51,571 nt of DNA from assembly GCA_025201805.1 (NCBI GenBank), contig MU619245.1, positions 16,067-67,637 on the forward strand, written 5' to 3'. The DNA is from Parasitella parasitica. Lineage: Eukaryota; Mucoromycota; Mucoromycetes; Mucorales; Mucoraceae. A program made the position numbers and the translations under genes. Of this stretch, positions 31,658 through 43,533 are shown in pieces. The notes beneath the pieces are model-generated. The model was not told the origin of the DNA. It was given only the letters and a program-made list of their open reading frames with translations, and did no database searches. Numbering within the stretch: position 1 is the stretch's first letter; each line of letters opens with the position of its first letter.

Positions 31658-32604
31658 ATGTTATCTTGTATCTTTCTTATCAATATTTTTATTGCGATTA
31701 TTTCTTTTGTGAATGGTGAAATCAGCAATCCCTGTCAATCCCTATCTGAAAAACAGGATTTGGACGAGTGCTATATGAATTTAGCTCTCGATTTGGGATT
31801 ACAAAGAAATCCTCGTGCCCCATTTGGCACAATTATTGTAAATCATGTAGAGAATAAAATTAGTTGCGTAGGTGTCAACGAAAATGACAAGGATATTTTG
31901 CTGCATGGTAATAGAGTAAATTTGATTTGAATTGAAAAATATTAACGTGCTACTGATTAGGCGAAACTGTGGCATTCAAAAAGTATTATACCTGCTATGT
32001 TCGAAATCTAAATATCTTATCTTTTTTTTTCTTAATCTATAGCTGCACTGAAATGTATCCTTCTCCCACAAACGATGATCTGAAGAATCCCGGGTTACGA
32101 TGGAATGATCAAACATTGTATACAACTGGTGAGCCTGTGAGTACTATTCATATCCATTTGATACACTAATATACTAACATTAGTTTCTTTTCTAGTGTCC
32201 CATGTGTGCCGCACAAATCATGTACCGTAAAGTGAAGCGAGTTGTTTGGGCAACATCTACCAAAGATATCAGTAAAAGCGGAAGAATGGCCCAATTCACA
32301 ATTGACATGTAAAATTACATAAAATTACATACATACCGCATAGTTAACATATGCACTTACACATGCTGTTCACATTAGTCATCATATCTTTAACTCAATG
32401 AAGGTCTTGAACTCGACATCTATTGATCCTCCCGTTGTTGAAGGCGGTGTTTTGAAAGAAAAATGCGATCATGCCTTTTGGTGTGCTTTCAAGGAATACC
32501 GCGACGAAGCTTACATGAAGTTTATGGAGAATACTGACAACCTGGATTATGTTTTGGAGCTTAACGGCAAGTTTCCATGTGTAACTATTCCCTGGCATGT
32601 TTAA
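31658..32604 (+). CDS. secreted CDA-fold nucleobase/nucleoside deaminase
   Basis: Exons 31658-31907, 31961-31982, 32043-32136, 32196-32308 and 32379-32604 give 234 aa. A hydrophobic N-terminal signal peptide ends around FVNG (residue 20). The deaminase core begins with YMNLALDLG and RAPFGTIIV. Zn-site motif 1 is H83-G-E85 (H-x-E) and motif 2 is EPCPMCAAQ with Cys123 and Cys126. All catalytic residues are present. Several extra cysteines in the second half suit a secreted, disulphide-bonded protein. Relatives include guanine deaminase and tRNA adenosine deaminase; the signal peptide argues against tRNA. With the purine permease beside it, release of xanthine from external guanine is a reasonable guess, but the substrate is unproven. 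One 22-nt exon follows the HGE motif. Confidence 0.85.
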
Positions 32605-33470
32605 AATCATTTAATCTGGGAAAATATACGTTTTTGTATGACAAAATGTTGAAATATACCAACTCCTTTTAAATATACATATCCACTGGCTTTTATTTTG
32701 AGGAGCCTTATATTGTACACATCGCTAATCCTCTATAATACTCGTCAGAAGTCTTATGTGATGCATCGTATCAGTTTAAAGATGCTTTAAAGTAGAAGAT
32801 TTTGGATCTGGGTGTGTAGTCTAATGAATAAACCCACAGATGTCAAGTTCTATACCCAGGAAATTGCGTTCCTAAAAAAAAAGAAAAAAAGAAATCATCC
32901 TATGTCTGATCCAAATGTTGTAAATATATTATATGTTGGATAAACATAAACCTTTAACCGAGTTACAATTTTAGTAGCTTTTTGGTGAACGTAATTGTAA
33001 AGTTACCACTGCCAATAGTCTATGCATACAAATAGAACAGTGTAGAGCTTTTTAACACTGATTAAAAATGCAGCTCGACTCCAGATTAAGACCCTTGATG
33101 TTATTAGGTTCACTCGCATTGCTATTATAAGGCAGAGCATTTCAAAAACGACATTGCTGCTACATCTGCATATAATTTCGAGATATGGGCTAAAATAAAG
33201 CCCGTTTGTCAGTGGGGTCTACTTTGGTCTGGGAAATATACTATTGTCGAGTGAAAACATGTCAAGTTAAGGATCACGTGGAAATAAGGCTGAACCTATA
33301 TGGGGGGTATTCTCAATATACCGACCTGATTATCCAAATATACAAGTTGAATGTGGGACCAAGAAAATGCTGCGATATGTATAAAATGAGCGAGGAACCT
33401 TCAAATATCACACTTCTCTCTTTTTCTTTTTTCTTTTCCCCTCTCTCTTCCTTAATAATCTTACCCAACA
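32605..33470. other. intergenic region with a tRNA-like/SINE-like hairpin
   Basis: At about 32812-32862 ctgggtgtgtag and ctatacccag form an imperfect inverted repeat. Inside lie an A-box-like tagtctaatgaa and a B-box-like gttctatacc, and an A-rich tail follows (32873-32892). It may be a decayed tRNA-derived SINE. The last 60 bases (33411-33452) are strongly CT-rich, the core promoter of the next gene. Confidence 0.35.
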
Positions 33471-34666
33471 ATGAGTGATTTCTTGAGAATAGATTTGTCA
33501 AATTTTGAAAATAGAAAAGAAGAGATTGCACAGGATCTGATGAAAGCTGCCTCCGAGCATGGTTTCTTTTATGGTAATATACGCTTCTCTCTTATCTCTT
33601 TGTGCGATGAAAGATATACTAAAGCAAGATCTTTTTGCTAGTGGTTAATCATGACATCTCAGTAACTGACATCACTGCCATGTTTGACTCAAGTCATTCC
33701 TTTTTTGAACTGCCTGATAGCGCCAAAGAAAACTACCCTATGGATTATCCAAGAAATGCAGGGTGGGAAAAGCTATCGCAGGTATAGATGCAAGTAATAC
33801 ATGCACAAAGTTTGGCAAATAAACAATATCGATAGATCCGCCCATCCACTGGTGTTGCAGACTTGAAAGAATCTTTGCAACTATCATTTCATAGTGCCTC
33901 GGATCTTCGACCAAGTGACGAACATGTTCCTGGATTCGACCAAATAGCAAACCACTTTATGGAGCAATGTAACAATGTGTCTCAACAATTATTGATATGC
34001 TTTGCTATTGGACTTGGATTCCCTCAAGATTTCTTTACAAGATGCCATGATATCACCCAGCCTGACTGCCTCAATTCTCTTCGCTGCATGCGTTATTTTG
34101 AGCATAAAAATCAAAAGCAACAAACAACCTCGTCCAACATCGGTGCTTGTCGTGTTGGGGCTCACAATGACATTAATACATTCTCTCTGTTATTTCAGCA
34201 GCCTGACCAGAATGGCCTCGAAGTCTTCCATGATAATGTTTGGACACCTATCTCGCCTAGACAAGGCGAAATTGTCTGTAATGTGGGTGACATGATTGTT
34301 CGCTGGTCTGATGATCGACTCCAAAGTAAACTTCATCGTGTCAGAAACCCAAACGGCGACCAAGATTATCAGGGTCCTCGCTATGCACTAGAATACATTA
34401 ATGAAGCAAACAGATCCGTCATCATTCAAGGTCGTACCAAATATACCCAGCCTATTACTGCTGGCGAGTTCTTGATGATGGCTATGGAAAAAAACTACAA
34501 AAAAGTTATTTTGGATCAGGACATAACTATCACTGGCCCAGTTACATCGGTGCCCACCGCCCAATCCTTGCAGACTAGTACTAAAACATCTGCTTCTACA
34601 ACAGCAGCATCTACAACTTCCACAGAAGAGACTCCCATGACACCGCCTGTCCTGGTTACTGTTTAA
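33471..34666 (+). CDS. 2-oxoglutarate-Fe(II) dioxygenase, isopenicillin-N-synthase-like fold
   Basis: Exons 33471-33573, 33642-33781 and 33836-34666 give 357 aa. The N-terminal DIOX_N part has DLMKAASEHGFFYVVNHDIS. The catalytic 2OG-FeII_Oxy domain carries the iron triad H191-x-D193 (GAHNDINTFSLLFQ) and H248 (SKLHRVRNP). The 2-oxoglutarate-binding Arg is R263, in RYALEY rather than the usual R-x-S. The residue after x is Leu, so substrate handling may differ. The last 50 residues are a Ser/Thr-rich tail with no domain. Fungal members include gibberellin-type and small-molecule oxidases; the substrate is not predictable. No biosynthetic cluster is visible around it. Confidence 0.9.
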
Positions 34667-36133
34667 AGTTACTCACTATTCTCTTTTAATATTCCAAAAA
34701 GTTGTAGATATTTTCTTTCTTGACGTTTGTAGTAATAGCGGTTGCAGCACTCCGCTTTAACAAACCTGTACATTCTTCCTTTCTTACTCCTCACAAGCGC
34801 ACACAAGCACACACTTTCCACTCTGTTAATCTCGGTAGTTTCTCTTGTTTCTCCATTATATTTTATTTTTTCAGAGATTAAACGTTTTTTTTTAAGCCAT
34901 ATGTTTCGAACGATACATTTATTTTATGTGTCTATTATTCAAGTTTGAAGGCCGGACACAAGCTTAATCCCTTGGGAAATTAACGCAAAAAAGCTTTAAT
35001 AGTTTAGCTATACTAATTATCTTATACGTTATCTATCTGTCAGCATTGTTATATTTTACAGCAGTATGGCTTTGTATATCAAACGACTAAAGATGCTACT
35101 GCTGCCCTAATTTGCATTATTCAGCCATCACGTTCATTCATGAGGGTGGGAAATCTCTATGTTAATAAATCAAATTTATCCACAGCAGCACATGAGAATT
35201 TGAATACATTGTTAAGTCAATCATTATCATGGATAGAAATTCGTGTTTTCTGAAGAAATAAAAATATGTTTTATACAATTACCAGTGAAAGGCACGTTTT
35301 ACGTGATTGAAAATTAAAAAGAAAGTTGCAGCAGATTTTTATTCATAACATGTATATCATATTCCATGAGACGACAATCTATCAAAGGATAACACCTTTT
35401 TTTTTTAGATTTACTAAAAAGATGGTACACGTATACAGTTTGAAAATATACCATTAATCGAATTGGATACAAAACAATTAAATGGTACCTGAAACCGTGC
35501 GATTTAGGCAAACATATTACTTTGTACTATGAAAGTCTCAGGGTACGTACCGTAAAATGGGTTGAGCACCTTAAAGATTATGTTCTACAAAGCAAGTGGT
35601 CACAGTTCTGCACCTCTTATTATGTGTTTGATGTTTGTATTTAGCAATTCAAGTGAAGATGTATAATTCACATGGAAAAAAAGGTTTAATAAAGCTATAT
35701 GTCGCATGAATAATCATGTGTTTGAAAAAACTGACAACAGCAAGCTATTTGACACTGTTTTACATATTATCAAATTAGATATACAGCAATGTTTGCCACA
35801 GTACATGACTCATAAAGTTGCTATTATCGCTGCTTTTGGCAATATTTAACCCTTTGAAAATCTGCTCAGTCTGATAAAATACTTGAAAACGACAACGTAA
35901 TTTTTGTTTTCATCAAAAAGACTAATGTCAACTATATAGCGTAAATATTTATATATTATGAATTAGTTACAGTTACTTACGTTAGCTGGTATCTGTAAGA
36001 TACAATAAAAATCATGGCCGAAATTTATTTAGTTCTTTAGGATGATCATTTTGTATATAACAATGGATAATTAGAGATTATATGCAGATATTCAGCTTAT
36101 TTTTTATTCTAATATTAATACACAATGAGGAGT
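34667..36133. other. intergenic region, nothing supportable
   Basis: 3' flanks of two convergent genes (33471-34666, + and 36134-37235, -) and AT-rich sequence between. Short open frames at 34742-34948 (+) and 35314-35511 (-) have no recognisable product. Confidence 0.5.
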
Positions 36134-37235
36134 CTATTGTTCCAAAACAAATCTGAACCTAGGTTTTCCATCTCTGAAATCTTGGATAGCCTCATTGACC
36201 TTTGAGAATGGGTAGGTTTTAATCCAAGGACGGATGTTGTGTTTAGCAGCAAACTCGAGCATATCTTCAATTTCAGAAGGGGAACCGATTAGAGAGCCAG
36301 AGATGTTAACTTGATGCATAATCAATTGCATGCCAATTTGAGGGAAATCCCAGCCAGGAGCACTGACATTAATGAAATGACCATTAGCTTTAATCAAGTT
36401 GAAGTAACGAGCCCATTCGAAATCACGGCTGGTACCAGTACAGAGAATATGTGTCAATTGCTTTTTGTATTTAGCCATAGACTCGTCGTTACTAGTGTTG
36501 ATGTAATCATCACAACCGAGATCTCTTGCGATTTCAATCTTGTTGTCGTTATGAGACATGCCAACCACCTTGGCGCCCATTGCTTTGGCAAAAAGAACTG
36601 CAAAATGGCCTAAACCACCAATGCCCATAACACCAACAACAGAACCTTTCCCAACGTTGGTGCGCTTTAAAGGAGCATAGGTAGTGACGCCAGCACAAAA
36701 AAAGGTTGCAGCAACTTCACTGGGCAAGTTATCAGGGATTTTGAAAGCAAAACGATAATCACCACGCCATTTATCAGCATAGCCGCCAGAAGAAGGGGTT
36801 CCACAAGGCCAACGACCGGCATAAGTGCCAATGTTTCCGTTAATACAAACATTCTCTAAACCTTCTTTACAATGGGTGCATTCGCCACAAGATCCTGATT
36901 GAGCACCTACGCCAGCTCTGTCACCAACGACCAGGTTCTTGACATTCTTACCAACACGGGTCACTCTGCCAACAATTTCGTGTCCCACACAGATTGGATA
37001 GTTTGTGGCAAACCAATCGCTATCAAGAGTGTGAATGTCAGATCCACAAATACCACAGTGAGAGACATCCATTTCGACGCTATTGTCATCCCATTCTTTC
37101 AACTTCATCTCGATTTGCTTAAGAGGCTCGCCTGATATGATGTCATTGATGATTAATCACCTTTGATAACTAATTTTGAGCACTCTCACCTTTAGCTACG
37201 CCAGCCCAAGCAGTAAAATGGTTTTCAGTAGACAT
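36134..37235 (-). CDS. zinc-dependent NADP(H) alcohol dehydrogenase, cinnamyl-alcohol-dehydrogenase type
   Basis: Exon 1 is 37235-37190 and exon 2 is 37131-36134 (58-nt intron), giving 347 aa. Catalytic zinc ligands are in HCGICGSDIHT and GHEIVG. The structural zinc lobe has CGECTHCKEGLENVC, with all four cysteines. The Rossmann motif is GIGGLGHFAV, and the segment MSHNDNK at the end of the second beta strand (Ser, not Asp) favours NADPH as in yeast Adh6/Adh7 and bacterial YahK. It probably reduces aldehydes, such as aromatic or fusel aldehydes, in the cytosol. An antisense ORF in the same span is a shadow. No neighbour suggests a particular pathway. Confidence 0.93.
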
Positions 37236-38862
37236 ATTTTAGATTATAGAATTGATTGAAAAGATATATATTTAAGAAATCATCTTTTTTATATTTAAAT
37301 TTCCAATAGTCTGGTTTTCTAAATAAGGAACTATGTTACGTTATCCTCTTTCTTTAACTTGAACTACTTCGGTGTTATTTGAAACATCATTCACGTTAAT
37401 TCGCTGAATAGTTAAGACCGACTTTTTCGATGATTAATCAAAGAGACTGTCGTTTAGAATTGATATGAAAAAAAAAAATGCAATCAACTATCACTGCATT
37501 CCGCATGTCAAATTTAATAAAACCAAGTTGTGGACGACTTCAGCGATCCTGGGTTACTTGATTTTGTGACAGATCTGCATAAAAGCTGAAAATGGTTCGA
37601 TTTAATCGACTGCTGTTTGCTTAAAAGTATCTCTATCAATGAAAATATGAATATGTATGAAGTCATTAGCAGAAATTATGTGAAAACTGCATAAAATCAC
37701 TGATAGGCTTTGATAGAAAGGCAAATAAGACCTCATTAAAACAAGCAGGATTATCGCTATCTGAGTATACCTTAGTTTCCATTGGGCGATGCGTCTATCA
37801 AAAGTTATGTACAAAAACATCGCAGATATCAGACATTTGAGTATAATTTCTGCTTAAAAAACCTTAGAACCGATATTCAACTTGAAAAACATAGCGATAC
37901 TTTAGTGCTATCTGGCGAAAATATTTGCACTCATATTTCTATTGCTATCTATAAGGTTATGAGCAGAAAACATAATTTTTATATCAAAATTACACATAAA
38001 AATGCTAATAGGCTTCGCCAAAGAACAAAGTACGGTGATTAATTTACGTTTGGATGATATTGGCAGAAACAGAGCTATCCGAACATGACTTTATTCCCAC
38101 TGTGCAATTTTTCTATCAAAAAGTATTATGCACTACTTCTATTTGAGTGAGTAGTCATTATAAATATTTGCGACAAATAATGGTTTTATGATTAATTCTG
38201 TTATTATTTCTCTACTAAGTAGAAAAGTTACCGGTATTTAACATTAGTAGACACGATCACTAGGAACGATAACTATGACAACGTAGTCAAAATAATAGTA
38301 GCCATTGTATTCTATCAATACAGCAACATTACTAAAGATCAGCTAGCTGCTAAAAATTCTGTTAAGTTGTTCCTGCGAAATATTTGAGAAGAACTCATCA
38401 TAGTACGATTGATGTGATATGAATCCATAGAATGTTGCCAATCCAACCTAGTGATCCGATCTGTATTAAATTCAAGTATTTGAGAAGCAATGATGACTTC
38501 CAAATTTTGATAAGCATCGTGTTTTGTTTGCCATACGATTTAAAAAAAGCTATCGTATAAATTAATATATTAACGTAAAAATTATATGACAAATACCGTA
38601 TATATGTTGTTGTTCTTACTGCTTATTAGTGGTCAAATAAGCTCAAGTTGTACACTTGGTAAGTAATACACATGCTAATAATCAGCAAGACTTTCAATAA
38701 ATAAGACCTCGATCTCCTGGTTAATGGTAGAACGATATGATGTTAAAAAGGTTATAACGACATTCTGAATAGTGGTAATATGGAGCTCCGCTGGAAGTAG
38801 CAATAAGTAATCTTTTATTTGTTCTGTCGACTTTGAAACCCTCTATTTACCACTTGTATTTT
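37236..38862. other. intergenic region with a possible small secreted-protein frame
   Basis: AT-rich with no recognised gene. At 38586 an ATG opens a hydrophobic leader (MLLFLLLISGQISSSC) that reaches a consensus GTAAGT donor near 38659. Splicing to acceptors near 38705 would extend it, but the product stays very short. It could also be an upstream exon of the AAA ATPase gene. Confidence 0.3.
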
Positions 38863-41189
38863 ATGGGCTATCAAAATTTGATCAATTGCGAGAATGCAAC
38901 GGCAATTTCCGTCGGAATCAGCGCAAACGATTTGATCTACAAATCATCAATCCAACGCCGTCTTTTTGGTCGTATTGTAAAGTAATATAAAAGCCGTATA
39001 AAATTTTTTGTTTTAACTTTTCACAACAGGTATCTCAAGGTGATAAGTTCGAATGGCCCCTACATGGCAGGTCTATTGCCATTGAAATCAACGGAGTAAT
39101 TGGAAGTTCACCAAACTCTCAATTTATGAAAATTGCTCGAGATTTTACACAGTTTGAATTTGAAATTATGCATCACTGTCAGATACTTGCCTTACAAGAT
39201 AAAAGAAATATTTACGTTACAAGTTTGATAGACATGATGCGTAAGATATACAGAAGTTTTTTTTTTTAATCTATTCAGGCATTTATTTGAGTGTAAAATT
39301 TTAGGATGCTCATTCGAAAACTCAGAGGCATATCGTCAACTGGGCATCCCGGTTGCAAAATCTATTCTGATTCATGGTGTGTCTGGTGTTGGAAAAACTA
39401 GACTAGTCAAGTATGTTTGTCCAAGCCCAATATCATAGTGAACATTAACATCTAATCTTAATTTAGATGTGCAAGTGGTTTGCTCGCTAGTACCGTGTAT
39501 CAAATCTCGATTCATGACTTGATAGCATTCAGCGATGAAGAGTGCGCCCTGCCTGAATTTTCAAACTATAATCCGTTCAGTTTGTTGATAGAAAAAGCGA
39601 CACAAAACGCACCTTCGACGCTGATTGTCCGTGATTTAGATGCACTCTTAGGTGGAGACAAAACCAAAAAAATCCTGGATATCATTTCACAAGGTATCAA
39701 TAGCATTGGAGATAACATTCCAGTGTGCATTGTCGGTCTAGCACGAAATCTTAGGGCACTTCCAGAGCCACTGCACAAAACAAATATATTTAGACAACAC
39801 ATGACATTACCGATACCTACACTGTAAGTTGTTTTCAAAAGTGACCCTATTGATCAGCTAATGTGCCAATATCGCCAGCCCGCAGAGGAAAGATTTATTG
39901 CACATCTTCTTGAACGATTTTGATCTAAAAGGTATAAATGGTACATCAGACCTAGTGGATTATTATGCGACACAGATTAGCATGGTAACTAGCAGAATAT
40001 TTTGTATCCAAAATACAAGACAACTGATCGAGACCCCACGTTTCAGAGAACTTCAGGATACGTTGCAAGGGATTTAAAGTTACTAGTAAGACAAGCCAAA
40101 TTAAAGTCGATGCGATCAGTAGTACCAGAAATGGACATTGCAGATCAGTTGGGGCAACTCTCATTGTCATCAAGAAAGCAAGTCGAGTGGTCAGACTTTG
40201 AATACGCCTTGGACACTTATCAGCCCTCTCAGCGAGTTGAAGTGGAGTCAAACTTGCCTAAAAGAGATTGGGACGAAATGGGCGGTTATCAGGCTATCAA
40301 AGATAGAATGAAGCAAGCGATTCTTCTACCATTGTTGCAGCCACACAAGTTTACGAAATTAGGCATCCAACCACCTTCGGGGCTACTATTGTATGGGCCA
40401 TCTGGATGCGGTAAGACAGCACTGGTCCAGGCACTAGTTTCGGAATCCATGATGAATGTTATATCAGTCAAAGGGTAAGAAGTCTGAATGTCATTACCAG
40501 CTATTGTTGACAAACATACAATTTGCAGACCTGAAATTTTCTCTAAATACCTTGGTGAAACCGAAAATAAACTTCGAAAATTGTTTGCGACAGCCAAGCG
40601 AATAGCACCTTGTATAGTTTTTCTAGACGAAATGGATGCAATTGGCACTAAGCGAGGATTCAATATGGGAGATAGCAGTGGCGGTGTCAACGAGCGGGTG
40701 CTCAGTACGTTGCTGAATGAGATGGACGGCGTAGAAGGCAGACAAGGTGTTGTGGTGATTGGATGTACGAATAGACCCGATCAAATTGACGATGCCATTC
40801 TTCGCCCTGGCAGATTAGATCAGCTGGTGTATGTTGGGTTACCCACTTTGGAAGATCGCATTGATATCATTAGGACTTTGTTAAGAAAGGTCTCGACATA
40901 TGGCATCGAAATCACTGAATTGGCTTCCCAAACTGAATTTTGCTCGGGTGCAGATTTGGAGAATTTATTTCGGTCAGTACATCAAAAACATGAGATTTGG
41001 TCTTTAATAACACTTTTAATAAATAGTGAGGCGGGTACTGCAGCATTAAGAAAAGATCTTGCGGCAGAACATATTACTTTGCAAGATGTTGAATCAGTGA
41101 TTATACCAATTTGCGAGCGGGCAGAGGATCAAATCTTGCAAGGCCGATTAAACATTTACGAAAAGTTTTTGCATGATCACAGCCTATAA
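38863..41189 (+). CDS. tandem AAA+ ATPase, AFG2/SPATA5L1-like
   Basis: Exons used are 38863-38976 (tentative), 39030-39240, 39305-39410, 39467-39823, 39879-39984, 40047-40474, 40529-40972 and 41027-41189, giving about 642 aa. The first AAA module has Walker A GVSGVGKT (about 133-140), but its Walker B reads LIVRDLDALL, lacking the catalytic Glu. The second module is intact, with Walker A GPSGCGKT (about 415-422), Walker B VFLDEMDAI, sensor-1 GCTNRPD and the Arg-finger region RPGRLD. NERVLSTLLNEMDGV and the C-terminal IYEKFL resemble SPATA5L1, which acts with AFG2 in pre-60S maturation. PEX1 is an alternative, since YVARDLKLLV resembles its D1 end, but PEX1 is much longer. The N-terminal exon is ambiguous: two frames splice in phase. 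Confidence 0.75.
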
Positions 41190-41316
41190 ATGATTAAATA
41201 TATAAACAAAATTGGCTGTGTAACAAATTGCTCTTTGCACGTGTGCCGTACTTTGTACTCTTTTTGTACGCTTTCTTTTCTTTTTCTTTTTCTTTCATTT
41301 GCCAACAATAAAAAGG

Positions 41317-43366
41317 ATGCTTTCCTCTGCTTCCCCTACGTCTGTAACGTCAGTAGAAGACATCGTCGTCAAGACATCAGAATCCACAAATGCCGACAGC
41401 CAGGTCATCTCGAAATTAACAGATGTCGATGTATGTGTGTAATAGCGGCGGATTAACCAACATCATTCTAACAGCCTGTTAGGGTGGATTTCAATGCTTA
41501 TTGGATAAAGTCAAGTTTGATATGCAGGCAGCAAAAGTAAGTTACTCACTCATGAAAAGAACAATGCACTGAAAATATTTTTCAGGACGTAGCTTTCTTT
41601 CTAAAGAAGAGAGCCATTATCGAAGAAGAATACGGCAAACAGATGATTAAATTGGCTCAATCCATGACTGAATCTTATGACAAAGGCCATTCAAAGTCAA
41701 AGTACACTCATCTCATCACTAATCAATTTTTATATACTGACATTTTACATACTAGCACTTATGGAACAGTCTGGACACAATTCCTGAAAGTGCACGAAAC
41801 CATTGGAGATCAAAGAGTTAAATTTTCAGGTGATATTGCAGAGATAGCTGACGATGTGCAAATCATGTGCAAAGATACTGAAAAAAGCAGAAAGCAAGTA
41901 AAGGAACTAGGGATCCGACATGAACGAAATCGCCTGGATGCCGAAAGTTCATTAGAAAAGGTGGGCGGGGTGAAGAGACTAGCAAAGAAAAGGAGACGCC
42001 TAACAGATTTAACAGAGCAAGCAAAAGTATGATATGCTGAGCGAGGACTGGGAAAGGGCAATATTAGCCAGAAACAATAACGATTCAGACCATTTACCAA
42101 AGAAAGGCGGCATTTTCAAAAGCAACAAGACTCCAACGCAGGTAAAATAGGAGAAGCTCATTTGCATACGCTTTTACTAACAAGTCTACACATTAACAAG
42201 CTAAAGAAACAAGTGGACGAATCTTGTATTAAAGCGAATCAGGCTCAAACAACATACAAAAACCAACTGATCACAGCAAATGCGGCTCGTCAAGAATACT
42301 ACCAAACACAATTACCGTCAGATTTGATAACACTGAAAAGCGTAGATGATGAATGTTGTACAGCCATCCGATACCAGTTGGCCAGATATGCCTACATGTT
42401 TGAAGAATCAATCACGAGAGATGGATTGGCATTAGATAATGATGATGGACAGGGTCTTCGATCATTGACAGAAAAGATTGATTATCAGACTGACATTGCC
42501 GAGCTTGTTGAAGAGTTCAGCGGAAAGGCTAACAGCGCCAAAAAAGAAGATATACCCTACAAAGAATATCCCATGTCAACCACTGCACTGAATGTATTGA
42601 AACCTAATCCTGTATTTGGTGTTGATTTAACAAGGTTAATGCTGAGGGATGGCCAAGAGGTTCCTGCAGTCGTTATCAAATGCGCAGAAGCTGTGGAAGC
42701 AACTGGATTGAAGACGGTTGGATTATACCGCGTGTCAGGCACCAGCACACAGATCCAAAGATTAAAAAGTGCACTTGACAGAGGTTGGTACTAGACGTAT
42801 CCTTTGATGATGCAGACATTATTTACTTAATTTTTTCTTCGACAAGATTGCGCTACAGTAGATTTGACTACAGAAGAGAATTCGACAGATGTTAACAATA
42901 TTACAAGCCTGCTAAAATTGTGGTTTAGAGAGTTACCGGATTCGCTATTTCCTCAATCATCATATCCGCATTTCATGAATGCAGCTAGAATTGAAAATGA
43001 TCGGATGAGAGTATTGGGTCTGCACACTATAATTAACGATCTACCAGATGCGCATTATGCAACATTAAAGTACATTATGTGCCATCTTGACAAGTAAGTT
43101 GATTTGGTGTCAGAGTAACCGTTTCTATAATTTATGACTTTATATATGCCAACAGGGTTCAGCAGCTGCAAGAATTCAATAAAATGACGACAGCCAACTT
43201 GTCTACAATATTTAGCATGACATTAATGGGTGGAGATCAAAGTAACCAGTCTACTGCGTCTTCGCAACAAGAAAACCAAAGATTAGCTGACACGCACTGG
43301 CATGTTAAAGTGGTCCAGACAATCTTGGAGAATTATCGCTTAATTTTTGAACCTGATGAAGAATAG
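41317..43366 (+). CDS. F-BAR and RhoGAP domain protein (Rgd1-like)
   Basis: Exons 41317-41430, 41483-41536, 41586-41701, 41756-41960, 42016-42141, 42201-42783, 42847-43093 and 43156-43366 give 551 aa. An F-BAR domain (about residues 38-300) begins with FQCLLDKVKFDMQAAKDVAF and continues as coiled coil. The RhoGAP domain (about 355-550) starts FGVDLTRLM, and its Arg finger is in KTVGLYRVSGT. LKLWFRELPDSLFP and KMTTANLSTIFSMTL are the other conserved blocks. It should bend or bind membranes and switch off Rho-type GTPases at growth sites, like yeast Rgd1. The intron after residue 163 has a GC-rich GTGGGC donor and is less certain. It has no extra SH3 domain. Confidence 0.92.
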
Positions 43367-43533
43367 AGCAATGTTGTAATATCTAATAAACAAATCTCTA
43401 TTGTACCTTTTTTTTTTGCCGTGCATATTTAAAAAACAACCAATGTGTATTAATGTGGCGCCAACAAACATTTTGATTTTGATTTTTTTTTTATTATTAT
43501 TGTCTTTTTATCTTTTCTATAAAAGTTATTCAA

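Noticed and set aside
36311-37135. Plus-strand ORFs across the alcohol dehydrogenase
   Set aside because: Antisense shadows; the minus-strand frame has all zinc-ligand and Rossmann motifs.
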